Assembly: GCF_001954275.1 (NCBI RefSeq)
Contig: NZ_MBEU01000072.1
Location: 1-64,000 of the forward strand
From: Mycobacterium sp. IS-836
GTDB lineage: Bacteria; Actinomycetota; Actinomycetes; Mycobacteriales; Mycobacteriaceae
DNA: 64,000 bases
Direction of reading: 5' to 3'
The notes beneath the pieces are model-generated. The model saw nothing but the letters and a program-made list of their open reading frames with translations. It made no database searches and was not told the DNA's origin. Position 1 is the first letter of the stretch. Each line of letters opens with the position of its first letter. A program made the translations under genes and the position numbers. Positions 24,308-33,606 of this stretch are shown here, in pieces.

Positions 24308-24895
24308 ATGTCTTTGCCCTCGTCCATCGAGTTGCGCCCCTACACCGTCGCATCGCCCTCCGCCGGCCCCACCCGGCTGCGGGTCCCCGACCTGTTGCAC
24401 GCCACCGACCAGGCAGCCGACGACGTGCTCAGCGGGCGCTGCGACCACCTGCTGCCCGAGGGGGGCATACCGCACGCCGAGCGCTGGTTCACCCGCATCC
24501 ACGGCGACGATGAGCTGGACGTCTGGCTGATCAGTTGGGTCCCCGGTCGGGCCACCGAACTGCACGACCACGGCGGTTCCCTCGGCGCGCTAACCGTGCT
24601 GTCCGGTTCGCTCAACGAATTCCGTTGGGACGGACGCGGACTGCGACGCCGCCGGCTCGACGCGGGCGACCAGGCCGGGTTCCCGCTGGGCTGGGTGCAC
24701 GACGTGGTGTGGGCGCCCCGGGCCGTCACCGGGCCCGCCTCGGCGAGCACGATCAAGGGTCCGGTCGAGCCGACGCTGAGCGTGCACGCCTACTCGCCGC
24801 CGCTGACCGCGATGTCCTATTACGAAGTCACCGATGCCAACAGGTTGCGCCGCCGGCGCACCGAATTGACCGACCAACCTGAGGGGCCGCAGTGA
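24308..24895 (+). CDS. cysteine dioxygenase-type cupin (Rv1065-like)
   Basis: The 195-residue cupin has the three iron-binding histidines of thiol dioxygenases: His86 and His88 in ELHDHGG and His131 in GWVHDV. A typical GSLNEF strand follows the first motif. Cysteine dioxygenase converts cysteine to cysteine sulfinate. The next gene, a rhodanese, overlaps it by four bases (GTGA), so cysteine oxidation and sulfur transfer are translationally coupled. Length fits Rv1065. Confidence 0.88.
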   Translation: MSLPSSIELRPYTVASPSAGPTRLRVPDLLHATDQAADDVLSGRCDHLLPEGGIPHAERWFTRIHGDDELDVWLISWVPGRATELHDHGGSLGALTVLSGSLNEFRWDGRGLRRRRLDAGDQAGFPLGWVHDVVWAPRAVTGPASASTIKGPVEPTLSVHAYSPPLTAMSYYEVTDANRLRRRRTELTDQPEGPQ

Positions 24896-25338
24896 GCCGC
24901 ATCGACGTGGTGTTGAGATCCGCCCGGCGCAGGTACCGCCGCCTGCCCGCCGCCGAGGTGCCCGACGCGGTGCGACGCGGCGCGGTGCTGGTCGACATCC
25001 GGCCGCAGGCGCAGCGATTCCGCGAGGGTGAGATACCGGGCGCGCTGGTGATCGAGCGCAACGTCCTGGAATGGCGCTGCGATCCGACCAGCGACGCCCG
25101 GCTGCCGGAGGCCGTCGGCGACGACGTCGAATGGGTGATCGTGTGTTCGGAGGGCTACACGTCCAGCCTGGCCGCCGCGGCGCTGCTCGATATTGGCCTG
25201 CTCCGCGCCACCGACGTCATCGGCGGCTACCACGCGCTGGCGGGTGCCGGTGTGCTGGAACGGCTGGCCGGCGGCGCGGTCGACGCGCGCCCCGGCGGAC
25301 TGGCCGACGCCGGGACGACCGGTCGCCGCTGGCTCTAG
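24892..25338 (+). CDS. rhodanese-like sulfurtransferase (Rv1066-like)
   Basis: The 148-residue single-domain rhodanese has VLVDIRPQAQRFREGEIPGA as the CH2A-like entry and the active loop VIVCSEGYTSS with its cysteine near residue 83. The start GTG overlaps the dioxygenase stop. It converges on the Rv1069c homologue with no gap. In M. tuberculosis two PE_PGRS genes separate these loci; here they are absent. Confidence 0.87.
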   Translation: MSRIDVVLRSARRRYRRLPAAEVPDAVRRGAVLVDIRPQAQRFREGEIPGALVIERNVLEWRCDPTSDARLPEAVGDDVEWVIVCSEGYTSSLAAAALLDIGLLRATDVIGGYHALAGAGVLERLAGGAVDARPGGLADAGTTGRRWL

Positions 25339-27087
25339 TCACTCGCTGGCGTGCAGCAGCGGCCGCAGCCTTTCCGTCTTGTCCGGCGTCCATCCGGGCG
25401 GTGACAGCACCGCGGCGCAGCCGTCGGCCACGTCGGCGACGTAGCGGTGGCCATGCCCGTCGGGCACGTCCACGGCGACCGCCATATCCGCCGAGACTTG
25501 CAGGAACGTCACCACCGGAATCCATTGTGTCTGCGGCAGCACGTCGTATCCCCGTCTTTCGCGCAGCCAATCCGGTTCACTGAACAGCAGATCCGGCGTC
25601 CACCACGCGATCGGGTCCGACGCGTGCTGCAAATACACCACGCGGGGGTGACCCCACGTCGAATCCGGGCGCGCCAAATTGCTTGGGCGAGCGACGAATC
25701 GGACGTTCTTGCCGTCGTTGTAGATCGGCAGCCACTGCGGGGACCCCGCGTCGCGCGTCGACGTCAGGTCCGTCCAGATCGTGTTGTTGAAGGTCGGGCC
25801 GCTGAACAGCGCTCCGTCGGTGCGGGCCAGCACGTTGTTGAGGCTCATGAACGGTGCCTCGCCGCCGAAGGATCCGAGGCTCTCGCCGAACACGACGAGC
25901 TTGGGACGCTGCCCTTCGGGCATTTGGCGGATAAGCCTGTCGACCGCCTCGAACAGTGCCTGGCCGGCGTGCCGCGCGTTCTCCTTGTCCACCAGGAACG
26001 ACAGCCAGCTCGGCAAGAACGAATACTGCACGCTCACGATCGCGGTGTTGCCGTTGTACATGTATTCCAGCGCCGAGGCCTCCGCCTCGTTGATCCAGCC
26101 GGTGCCGGTGGTCGTCGCGACGGCGACGACCTGCCGCTGCAGGCCCCCTTCGCGTTGCAGCTCGCGCGCCGCAAGCTCGGCGGCCGCCGTGATGCCGTCG
26201 GCGGACGTCAGGCCGGCGTAGGCGCGGATCGGTTCGGCGGCCGGGGCACCGTTGAAAGCGGTCAGCTCGCTGATAGTCGGGCCGCCGTTGACGAAGATGC
26301 GGCCCTGGTGGCCCAGCGATTCCCACGAAACCAGGGACTGTGGGCCGCCGGATCGCAGCGGGCTCTTCGGCGGCGCGATCTCGGGATTCATCTCGTTGTT
26401 CGCCGTGGCGAACGTGTTGTTCATGGTGCGCATCGCGAACTTGAGCACGACGCCGTTGAGCAAGGTGACCGTCAGGAACACCAGCACCACTACGACGATG
26501 GTCACCGACAGGCGGAAGGGGGCGATCCGGTCGACTTCGCCCACCAAAAATCTGACCAGCCAGCGAATGAACTGGCCGATTTCGACGACGGTGAACAGCA
26601 CCACCACCGACAGCCCCGCGGCGATCGGGTAGTCGTACCACTCCAGGTGCGCCACGCCCATCAAGTCGCGCACGTCGTCCTGCCAGACGTGAAACCAGAT
26701 CGCCATCAGCACCTGGCCGATCACGGCGATCGGGATCAGTACCTTCCACGCCCAGCGCGGCGCCGGCGGGCTGGACTTCGATTCACGCATGTAGCGAACC
26801 AGCCACACCGAAAAGACGCCCAGCCCATAGCCGATGGCGCCGGAGATCCCGCTGACCAGCCCCTGGAACAACGGGCCGCGGGGCAGCAGCGACGGCGTCA
26901 TGGAGAACCAGATGAAGATGAGGCCGACCGCGGTCCCGGTGAACGTGTAATGCCTTACCCACCAAGGCTTTCGGATACCCTCGGGCGCTTCGGCGGTGCC
27001 GTGCGCGCTGGCCGGCGCCTCGGCGTCGGGGCTGGCGACGGATTCGTCGTCGGCTTCGGTACTGGTGACAGAGCCCGTTTCGCTCAT
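25339..27087 (-). CDS. membrane-anchored alpha/beta hydrolase (Rv1069c-like)
   Basis: The 582-residue protein begins with an acidic tail of about 45 residues. Four to five membrane helices follow to about residue 215 (segments around 50-70, 80-100, 120-140, 160-180, 190-215). The rest is an alpha/beta hydrolase domain with the nucleophile GESLGSFGG near 406. The domain pair matches the two-part hydrolase family of Rv1069c. The substrate is unknown. It is nine bases downstream of the echA8 gene and may be co-transcribed with it. Confidence 0.85.
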   Translation of the reverse strand: MSETGSVTSTEADDESVASPDAEAPASAHGTAEAPEGIRKPWWVRHYTFTGTAVGLIFIWFSMTPSLLPRGPLFQGLVSGISGAIGYGLGVFSVWLVRYMRESKSSPPAPRWAWKVLIPIAVIGQVLMAIWFHVWQDDVRDLMGVAHLEWYDYPIAAGLSVVVLFTVVEIGQFIRWLVRFLVGEVDRIAPFRLSVTIVVVVLVFLTVTLLNGVVLKFAMRTMNNTFATANNEMNPEIAPPKSPLRSGGPQSLVSWESLGHQGRIFVNGGPTISELTAFNGAPAAEPIRAYAGLTSADGITAAAELAARELQREGGLQRQVVAVATTTGTGWINEAEASALEYMYNGNTAIVSVQYSFLPSWLSFLVDKENARHAGQALFEAVDRLIRQMPEGQRPKLVVFGESLGSFGGEAPFMSLNNVLARTDGALFSGPTFNNTIWTDLTSTRDAGSPQWLPIYNDGKNVRFVARPSNLARPDSTWGHPRVVYLQHASDPIAWWTPDLLFSEPDWLRERRGYDVLPQTQWIPVVTFLQVSADMAVAVDVPDGHGHRYVADVADGCAAVLSPPGWTPDKTERLRPLLHASE

Positions 27088-27095
27088 GGAGCGTC

Positions 27096-27887
27096 CTACC
27101 GATGGGTGAAGTTGGGGGTGCGCTTCTCGATGAATGCGGCCATGCCCTCGGACTGGTCGTGCGTCGCGAAGGTCGAATGGAAGAGCCGGCGTTCGTAGAG
27201 AAGTCCTTCGGACAGCGTCGATTCGAAGGCCCGGTTGACGGCTTCCTTGGCCATCCGGGCCGCCGAACGCGACATCTGCGAAATAGTGGTGGCAACGGCC
27301 TTGGCCTCGGTCAGCAAATCGTCGGCGGGCACCACCCGCGAAACCAGGCCGCTGCGTTCGGCTTCTGCGGCGTCGATGGTGCGGCCGGTCAGGATCAGGT
27401 CCATGGCCTTGGCCTTACCGATGGCCCGGGTGAGACGTTGCGAGCCGCCCATGCCCGGCAGCACGCCGAGTTTGATCTCCGGCTGACCGAATTTCGCGGT
27501 GTCAGCCGCGATCAGCAGGTCACACATCATGGCGAGCTCGCATCCTCCGCCCAGGGCGTGGCCGGCGACGGCGGCGATCGTCGGGGTGCGGATCGCCGCC
27601 AATTTGCCCCAGGCCGCGAAGAAGTCGGCCTCGAACGCGTCGGAAAACGTCAACTCGGCCATTTCTTTGATGTCGGCGCCGGCGGCGAACGCCTTGGCTG
27701 ACCCGGTGATGATGATTGCCCCGATACCCGGATCGTTGTCCAACTCCGTTGCCGCACTGGTGACTTCATTCATCACCTGACTGTTGAGGGCGTTGAGGGC
27801 CTTGGGCCGGTTCAGCGTGATGATCCCAACTCGCTGGTCGCGCTCGACCAGGATGGTTTCGTAGGTTGTAGAGGTCACCTCTGTCAT
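27096..27887 (-). CDS. echA8: enoyl-CoA hydratase EchA8
   Basis: The 263-residue crotonase has the oxyanion-hole segment FAAGADIKEM near 70-79 and the catalytic pair region ALGGGCELAM with Glu near 120. A second Glu is expected near 140 in the KLGVLPGMGGSQ segment. This is the two-glutamate set of true enoyl-CoA hydratases in beta-oxidation. It follows the echA9 homologue by 13 bases in the same direction. Position and length match EchA8. Confidence 0.92.
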   Translation of the reverse strand: MTEVTSTTYETILVERDQRVGIITLNRPKALNALNSQVMNEVTSAATELDNDPGIGAIIITGSAKAFAAGADIKEMAELTFSDAFEADFFAAWGKLAAIRTPTIAAVAGHALGGGCELAMMCDLLIAADTAKFGQPEIKLGVLPGMGGSQRLTRAIGKAKAMDLILTGRTIDAAEAERSGLVSRVVPADDLLTEAKAVATTISQMSRSAARMAKEAVNRAFESTLSEGLLYERRLFHSTFATHDQSEGMAAFIEKRTPNFTHR

Positions 27888-27900
27888 CCAAACCGCCTTT

Positions 27901-28944
27901 CTAGAAACTCAAGTCGTCGTCGACGGGCGCGAAGTACGCGTCGACGTCGGCCGCGCTGACCGCGTCCAGCGTCGCCGGCGACCATTTCGGATTGCGATCC
28001 TTGTCGATGATCTGCGCGCGGATGCCCTCGACCAGGTCGTGCGAGCGCGCCGACGCGGACGACACCCGATAGTCCTGGATCAGAACGTCTTCCAGCGTGT
28101 CGAGTTTCGTGGCCCGGCGCACCGCCTCCAACGCCACCGACACCGCGATGGGGGAGCGGGTGGCGATCAGGTTGGCGGCGTCGTTTGCCGGCCCGGCGCC
28201 GTGGCCGCGCAGCGCCGCGACGATGTCTTCGACGCTTTCGCCGGCGAAGCAGTCGTCGATCCAATCACGTTGTGCGGCAAGCTCACTCGGTGGGGGTTCG
28301 ACGGCATAGCGGGCCAGCGCGCTCTCGATGCCGTCGGAAACGATCGCCGCGGTGAACGCGTCGAGTTCGCCGTGTGGCACGTAGTGGTCGGCGAATCCCA
28401 TCGCGATGGCGTCGGCTCCGGAAAACGGCGCGCCGGTGAGCGCGGCGTGCAGCCCCAGCGCGCCCGGCGCCCGGGACAGCAGAAACGCGCCGCCGACGTC
28501 GGGGATGAAGCCGATGCCGACCTCCGGCATCGCCACCTTTGACGTCTCGGTCACCACCCGAACGGTGCCGTGCGCGCTGACGCCGACGCCGCCGCCCATC
28601 ACGATGCCGTCCATCAACGACACATACGGCTTGGGGAAACGCCCGATCTGGCCGTTCAGCAGATACTCGTCGCGCCAGAACTTGCGGACCTCCACGCCGT
28701 CCTTGCGGGCGCTGTGGTAGACGGCGACAACGTCGCCGCCGGCGCACAACCCGCGGTCCCCGGCGCCGGACAACACCACGGCGCGCACCGCGTCGTCGGC
28801 TTCCCAGCGGGTGAGGATGGCGCGCAGGGCGTCCACCATCGATTGGTTCAGCGAATTGATCGCCTTGGGGCGGTTGAGCGTGATCAGGCCGACGCCGCCG
28901 TCGACCCGGGTAAGGACCTCGTCGGATTCCTCCGTCACGCCCAC
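27901..28944 (-). CDS. echA9: 3-hydroxyisobutyryl-CoA hydrolase-type crotonase (EchA9)
   Basis: The 347-residue protein has the crotonase core with GLCAGGDVVA, GGGVGVSAHGTVRV and MPEVGIGFIPDVGG, then the longer C-terminal domain that is typical of 3-hydroxyisobutyryl-CoA hydrolases in valine breakdown. It is annotated EchA9 in M. tuberculosis. It leads the echA9-echA8-Rv1069c group on the minus strand. The start ATG is at 28944. Confidence 0.9.
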   Translation of the reverse strand: MGVTEESDEVLTRVDGGVGLITLNRPKAINSLNQSMVDALRAILTRWEADDAVRAVVLSGAGDRGLCAGGDVVAVYHSARKDGVEVRKFWRDEYLLNGQIGRFPKPYVSLMDGIVMGGGVGVSAHGTVRVVTETSKVAMPEVGIGFIPDVGGAFLLSRAPGALGLHAALTGAPFSGADAIAMGFADHYVPHGELDAFTAAIVSDGIESALARYAVEPPPSELAAQRDWIDDCFAGESVEDIVAALRGHGAGPANDAANLIATRSPIAVSVALEAVRRATKLDTLEDVLIQDYRVSSASARSHDLVEGIRAQIIDKDRNPKWSPATLDAVSAADVDAYFAPVDDDLSF

Positions 28945-29199
28945 GCCTTAGCCTCCTAATCGCCGGAAAATCCGTACCCAGAATGCTGCCCGACAAGGCA
29001 GTCGGAGTCTCGACCAGCAATCTAGATCGTCACTACCGCCCCAGTACCCGCGGGTAAGGTTTATGTTTAACCGGACGAGAACGTCCGAGCCCGGATTTAT
29101 CGACAAAACCCCAGCTCCGCTGGGAACCCGGGCGGGTCGCTGATCGTTGAGCAGGTGTTCGCACAGCTCCAAGCCACAGTCTTCAGAGAGGATCCGACA

Positions 29200-30048
29200 G
29201 TGCGGGAGACAAGTAACCCGGTATTTCGCTCGCTGCCCAAGCAGCGCGGCGGGTACGCGCAATTCGGCACTGGCGCGGCCCAGGTGCAGCAGGGGTACTA
29301 CCAAGGTGACCCCTACACGGCGGCTCCCTACCAGGAGGCCAAGGTATCCCGTCCGGTCACGATCGATGACGTCGTCACCAAGACGGGCATCACGCTGGGC
29401 GTGCTGACGGTCGCGGCGATCGTCTCCTACTTCCTGGTGGCGTCCAATCTCGCGCTGGCGATGCCGCTCACCCTGATCGGCGCGCTCGGCGGCTTGGGGC
29501 TGGTGCTGGTCGCGACGTTCGGTCGCAAGCAGGACAGCCCGGCGATCGTGCTCAGCTACGCCGTCCTCGAGGGCCTGTTCCTCGGCGCGGTCTCGTTCGT
29601 CTTCGCGAACTTCACGGTGTCGTCCGCCAACGCCGGCGCCCTGATCGGGGAGGCCGTGCTCGGCACCTTCGGTGTGTTCTTCGGGATGCTCGTCGTCTAC
29701 AAGACCGGCGCCATCCGGGTCACGCCCAAGTTCACCCGCATGCTGGTCGCCGCGATGTTCGGCGTGCTGGCCCTGATGCTCGGCAATTTCGTGCTGGCAA
29801 TGTTCCACGTCGGCGGCGGCACGGGCCTGGGTCTGCGCAGCGGCGGAACGATCGCGATCATCTTCTCGCTGGTGTGCATCGGTATCGCGGCGTTCAGCTT
29901 CCTCATCGACTTCGACGCGGCCGACCAGATGATCCGCGCCGGGGCGCCGGAGAAGGCGGCTTGGGGCATCGCCCTGGGCCTGACCGTGACGCTGGTCTGG
30001 CTGTACCTCGAGATCCTGCGTCTGCTCAGTTATCTGCAGAACGATTAG
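29200..30048 (+). CDS. BI-1/YccA-family membrane protein (Rv1072-like)
   Basis: The protein of 282 residues has a 65-residue hydrophilic tail rich in Gly, Tyr and Gln, then seven hydrophobic segments ending in LLSYLQND. Bax inhibitor-1/YccA family members are small membrane proteins, some acting as calcium leaks. I chose the GTG at 29200 because GAGAGGA lies seven bases upstream. The same frame extends to 29155. An intrinsic terminator follows. Confidence 0.85.
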   Translation: MRETSNPVFRSLPKQRGGYAQFGTGAAQVQQGYYQGDPYTAAPYQEAKVSRPVTIDDVVTKTGITLGVLTVAAIVSYFLVASNLALAMPLTLIGALGGLGLVLVATFGRKQDSPAIVLSYAVLEGLFLGAVSFVFANFTVSSANAGALIGEAVLGTFGVFFGMLVVYKTGAIRVTPKFTRMLVAAMFGVLALMLGNFVLAMFHVGGGTGLGLRSGGTIAIIFSLVCIGIAAFSFLIDFDAADQMIRAGAPEKAAWGIALGLTVTLVWLYLEILRLLSYLQND

Positions 30049-30059
30049 CGCTTGACCCG

Positions 30060-30092
30060 AAAACCGGCACGCCGTTCGGCGTGCCGGTTTTT
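30060..30092 (+). terminator. intrinsic terminator after the BI-1 gene
   Basis: AAACCGGCACGCC (30061-30073), a GTTC loop and the perfect complement GGCGTGCCGGTTT (30078-30090), running into TTTTT, form a 13-bp stem with a U-run. This is one of the clearest factor-independent terminators in the window. Confidence 0.85.
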
Positions 30093-30172
30093 GTCGCGCG
30101 TGATGTCACATCCACGACCGCTGGATGCGTCTGCTGGTTGTCAGCACCCATTCACTCGCGAAAGGCAGCATC

Positions 30173-31333
30173 ATGAAGCACATCGTTATCATCGGCGCCG
30201 GCTATGCCGGCATGGCGGCCACCGCCCGCTTGGCGCGTCGGGTCAAGGGCCGCGACGACGTGCGCGTCACCCTGGTCAACCCGCAGGCTCGGTTCACCGA
30301 GCGGTTGCGCCTCCACCAGGCGGCTTCGGGCCAGCGGCTGGCCGAGCTTCAGATCCCGGACATGCTCGCCGGTACCGACGTCGAGTTCGTCCAGGGCTGG
30401 GTCACCGGCCTGGACGCCGACGCGCGGACCGTCCGTCTCGACGACGAGCGCGTGATCGGCTACGACACCCTGGTCTATGCGCTTGGCAGCGTCGCCGACA
30501 CCGAGGCAGTGCCCGGCGTCGACGAATTCGCCTACACCCTCAACAGCGCCCACGACGCCGGCTTGCTGGCCCAGGAGCTGGATCGGCTCGGCGCCGGGAC
30601 GGTCGTGGTCGCCGGCGGCGGTCTGACGGGCATCGAATCGGCCGCCGAGATCGCCGAGCGGCACCCGGAACTCGACGTCGTCCTGCTGAGCCGGCAGACA
30701 CCCGGATCGATGATGGGCCCCAAGGCGCGTGCCCGCCTGCACGCCGGGCTGGCCCGGTTGGGCGTGCGGATCCGTTCCGGTGTCGACATCGTCAAGGTGA
30801 TGCCCGACGGGGTCGCCCTGGCCGACGGCGAGGTCGTGCCGGCCGGCGCGGTGCTGTGGGCCACGGGCGTGCGGGTGTCGCCGCTGGCGGCCGCCGCGGG
30901 CCTGCGCGTCGACGAGCGGGGCCGAATCATCACCGACGCGGCGCTGCGCTCGGTGTCCCACCGGGACGTGTACGTCGTTGGCGACGCCGCGGCGGTTCGG
31001 CAAGGATATGGCCTCGTGCACGGCACCTGCCAGAGCGGCATCCCGACCGGGGTGCACGCCGCGGCCAACATCGTGCGAGAGCTGAAGGGCAAGCAGCCCA
31101 AGCGGTTCCGCTTCGGCTATGTCCACCAGCCGGTGAGCCTGGGGCGGCACGACGCCGTCATCCAGTTCACCCATCCCGACGACAGCGCGTCGCGTTTCTA
31201 TCTGGCCGGTCGGTGGGCGGTCGCCTACAAGGAGACGGTGAGCGCCAGTCCGTGGACGACCTACCGATTGCTCAAGCTGCTGCCGGCGCTGGGCGCCGTG
31301 ACATGGCGGCGCGGTGGGGGCTTCACCCGATGA
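30173..31333 (+). CDS. FAD/NAD-dependent oxidoreductase of the NDH-2 type
   Basis: The 386-residue protein has two dinucleotide folds: IVIIGAGYAGMAA (4-16) for FAD and VVVAGGGLTGIESA for NAD(P)H. VYVVGDAAAV is the FAD-binding Asp motif near the C-terminus. It belongs to the NDH-2/ferredoxin-reductase-like group. ATG at 30173 is preferred (AAAGG upstream). The sigma factor gene overlaps its stop by four bases (ATGA), so the two are coupled. ECF41 sigma factors are known to be encoded beside oxidoreductases, which fits. Confidence 0.87.
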   Translation: MKHIVIIGAGYAGMAATARLARRVKGRDDVRVTLVNPQARFTERLRLHQAASGQRLAELQIPDMLAGTDVEFVQGWVTGLDADARTVRLDDERVIGYDTLVYALGSVADTEAVPGVDEFAYTLNSAHDAGLLAQELDRLGAGTVVVAGGGLTGIESAAEIAERHPELDVVLLSRQTPGSMMGPKARARLHAGLARLGVRIRSGVDIVKVMPDGVALADGEVVPAGAVLWATGVRVSPLAAAAGLRVDERGRIITDAALRSVSHRDVYVVGDAAAVRQGYGLVHGTCQSGIPTGVHAAANIVRELKGKQPKRFRFGYVHQPVSLGRHDAVIQFTHPDDSASRFYLAGRWAVAYKETVSASPWTTYRLLKLLPALGAVTWRRGGGFTR

Positions 31334-32223
31334 GCGCCGACGAGCACACGTTCGTCGAACATCGGAAACTGTTGTTCGCCATCGCCTATCGGATCCTGGG
31401 CTCGGCGGCAGACGCCGAGGACGTGGTTCAGGATGCCTGGCTGAAGTGGTCGGCGGCCGATCGGGGTCAGGTCGCCGACCCCAAAGCCTATCTGTCCCGC
31501 ATCGTGTCGAATCTGTCGATGGAACGGCTGCGCTCGACTCGGCGCCAGCGGGAGACCTACGTGGGCCCGTGGCTTCCCGAGCCGATCCTCACGAGCGAAG
31601 ACACGGCGGAGGACGTCGCGGCCGCCGAATCGGTGTCGATGGCGATGCTGGTCGTACTCGAGACGCTGAGCCCCCTGGAGCGTGCGGTGTTCGTCCTCAA
31701 GGAGGTGTTCGACTTCAGCTACGCCGAAATCGCTTCGGCCGTCGATCGTTCCGAGGCCGCGGTGCGCCAGGCGGGCCACCGCGCCCGCAATCACGTGCAG
31801 GCGCGCCGGCCCCGGTTCGAGGCCGACCGCGGCAAGAAGCGCGCGGTCACCGAACGCTTCTTCGCCGCGGCGACCGGCGGGGACATCAACGATCTCATGC
31901 AACTGCTCGCCCCCGATGTCACGCTGTGGACGGACGGCGGCGGAAAGGTGCGCCAGGCGCTGCGTCCGGTCGAGGGCATGGCCAAGGTCGCCGCGTGGCT
32001 CGCCGGTGTCACCAAGCGCCCCTACGAAGGCGTCGAGATCGCCGATATGACAGCCCAAGTCGTCGACATCAACGGCGGGCCGGGCATCGTTTTCTCCGCC
32101 ACGGGCCGCGTGATCGCAACCCTCACAGTCGAACTCGGCACTGACGGGCGCATCGTCACCATCCACAACGTGGCCAACCCGGACAAGCTGGGCGCCGTCG
32201 CGGACGGGGTACAGCGCGGCTGA
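31330..32223 (+). CDS. ECF41-type sigma factor with SnoaL-like C-terminus
   Basis: The 297-residue protein has region 2 (about 8-75, with LGSAADAEDVVQDAWLKW) and region 4 (about 110-165, with LSPLERAVFVLKEVFDFSYAEIA), followed by a SnoaL/NTF2-like domain to the end. The motif WTDGGGK near 200 is the hallmark at the start of the ECF41 C-terminal domain, which regulates the sigma factor in place of a separate anti-sigma. SigJ of M. tuberculosis is of this type, but this gene is at another locus, so it is probably a paralogue. The target promoters are likely upstream of its own operon. Confidence 0.88.
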   Translation: MSADEHTFVEHRKLLFAIAYRILGSAADAEDVVQDAWLKWSAADRGQVADPKAYLSRIVSNLSMERLRSTRRQRETYVGPWLPEPILTSEDTAEDVAAAESVSMAMLVVLETLSPLERAVFVLKEVFDFSYAEIASAVDRSEAAVRQAGHRARNHVQARRPRFEADRGKKRAVTERFFAAATGGDINDLMQLLAPDVTLWTDGGGKVRQALRPVEGMAKVAAWLAGVTKRPYEGVEIADMTAQVVDINGGPGIVFSATGRVIATLTVELGTDGRIVTIHNVANPDKLGAVADGVQRG

Positions 32224-32255
32224 CGCCTTTGGTTGTGCACTCGCGGCGCCCCGGG

Positions 32256-32288
32256 CGCACACTCGGCGCCCAGGACGCACACTCGACG
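32256..32288. repeat. 33-bp intergenic repeat, copy 1
   Basis: The unit CGCACACTCG(G/A)CGCCCAGG-(A/T)-CGCACACTCGA(C/T)G occurs here and at 52833-52865 with 30 of 33 positions identical. It contains CGCACACTCG twice. This copy lies between the convergent ends of the sigma factor and thiolase genes, within a G/C-rich hairpin-forming segment. It could help end transcription. Confidence 0.6.
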
Positions 32289-32295
32289 AGCAGGG

Positions 32296-33513
32296 CTAGC
32301 TGAGCCGCTCGATCACCATCGCCATGCCCTGCCCGCCGCCGACACACATGGTCTCCAGACCAAGCGTCTTGTCGTGCGTCTGCAGGTTGTTCAGCAACGT
32401 GGTGGCGATGCGCGCGCCGGTCATGCCGAACGGGTGGCCGAGTGCAATCGCCCCGCCCGACACGTTCAGCTTGTCCTCGTCCATGCCGAGCTCCCGCGCC
32501 GAGCCCAGCACCTGGACCGCGAACGCCTCGTTGATCTCGTACAGGTCGATGTCGCTGATCGACATGCCGGCCCGCTCCAGCGCCTTCTTGGACGCCTCGA
32601 TCGGGCCCAGCCCCATGATCTCCGGCGACAGTCCGCTGACGCCGGTCGACACGATGCGGGCCAGTGGTGTCAGGCCCAGTTCCTTGGCCTTGGTGTCGCT
32701 GGTGATCACCAGCGCGGCGGCGCCGTCGTTGAGCGGACAGGCGTTGCCCGCCGTCACGGTGCCGTTGGGGCGAAACACCGGTTTGAGCTCGCTGACCTTC
32801 TCGTAGGTGGTGCCCGGACGCGGGCCGTCGTCGGTGCTGACGGTGCTGCCGTCGGGCAGCGTCACCGGGGTGATCTCGCGTTCGAAGAACCCGCTCTTGA
32901 TGGCCTCCTCGGCCCGGTTCTGGCTGCGCACGCCCCAGTGGTCCTGGTCCTCGCGGCTGATGCCGGTCAAGATGGCGACGTTTTCAGCGGTCTGGCCCAT
33001 CGCGATGTAGACGTCGGGCAGGTTGTCGTCGGCGCGGGGGTCGTGCCATTCGTCCGCGCCGCCGGCCGCGGCGGCGGTCCGCTCCTGGGCCTCGTCGAAC
33101 AGCGGATTCTTGGTGTCCGGCCACGAGTCGGAGTTGCCCTTTCCGAACCGGGACACGGTCTCCACTCCCGCGGAGATGAACGCGTCACCCTCGCCCGCCT
33201 TGATCGCGTGGAAGGCCATCCGCGTCGTCTGCAGCGACGACGAGCAGTACCGGTTCACCGTGGTGCCCGGCAGGAAGTCGTAGCCCAGTTCGACGGCGAC
33301 GACGCGCGCCATGTTGAAGCCGGACTCGCCGCCGGGCAGGCCGCAACCCAGGATGAGGTCGTCGATTTGGTGCGGGTTGAGGGCGGGCACCTTGTCGAGC
33401 GCGGCGCGGACCATCTGCGCCGCGAGGTCGTCGGGCCGCATGGAGACCAGCGACCCCTTCATGGCGCGGCCGATCGGCGAGCGGGCAGCGGAGACTATGA
33501 CGGCTTCAGGCAT
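32296..33513 (-). CDS. fadA3: acetyl-CoA acyltransferase (thiolase) FadA3
   Basis: The 405-residue thiolase has the acyl-accepting cysteine in NRYCSSSLQT near residue 91, the conserved HGNAxxLNDGAAA-like segment (here CPLNDGAAALV), ALGHPFGMTGAR with the catalytic His and CVGGGQGMAM with the second Cys near 390. It cleaves 3-ketoacyl-CoA in beta-oxidation or condenses acetyl-CoA. Length equals FadA3 (405). Convergent with the sigma factor gene, about 70 bases between stops. Confidence 0.92.
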   Translation of the reverse strand: MPEAVIVSAARSPIGRAMKGSLVSMRPDDLAAQMVRAALDKVPALNPHQIDDLILGCGLPGGESGFNMARVVAVELGYDFLPGTTVNRYCSSSLQTTRMAFHAIKAGEGDAFISAGVETVSRFGKGNSDSWPDTKNPLFDEAQERTAAAAGGADEWHDPRADDNLPDVYIAMGQTAENVAILTGISREDQDHWGVRSQNRAEEAIKSGFFEREITPVTLPDGSTVSTDDGPRPGTTYEKVSELKPVFRPNGTVTAGNACPLNDGAAALVITSDTKAKELGLTPLARIVSTGVSGLSPEIMGLGPIEASKKALERAGMSISDIDLYEINEAFAVQVLGSARELGMDEDKLNVSGGAIALGHPFGMTGARIATTLLNNLQTHDKTLGLETMCVGGGQGMAMVIERLS

Positions 33514-33606
33514 GGCGGTTCTCTCCCATGGGACGCGGGCTAGCTAGGAACGGGTGGTACGTCCACCTCGACGGGTAGCACAAATCTAGTCGGTGCCGAC
33601 CGGCCG

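Noticed and set aside
30052..31329. The same frame as the sigma factor, open upstream through the oxidoreductase gene
   Set aside because: The sigma factor domain begins at the ATG at 31330, and the upstream residues are Arg/Gly-rich shadow sequence of the oxidoreductase gene.
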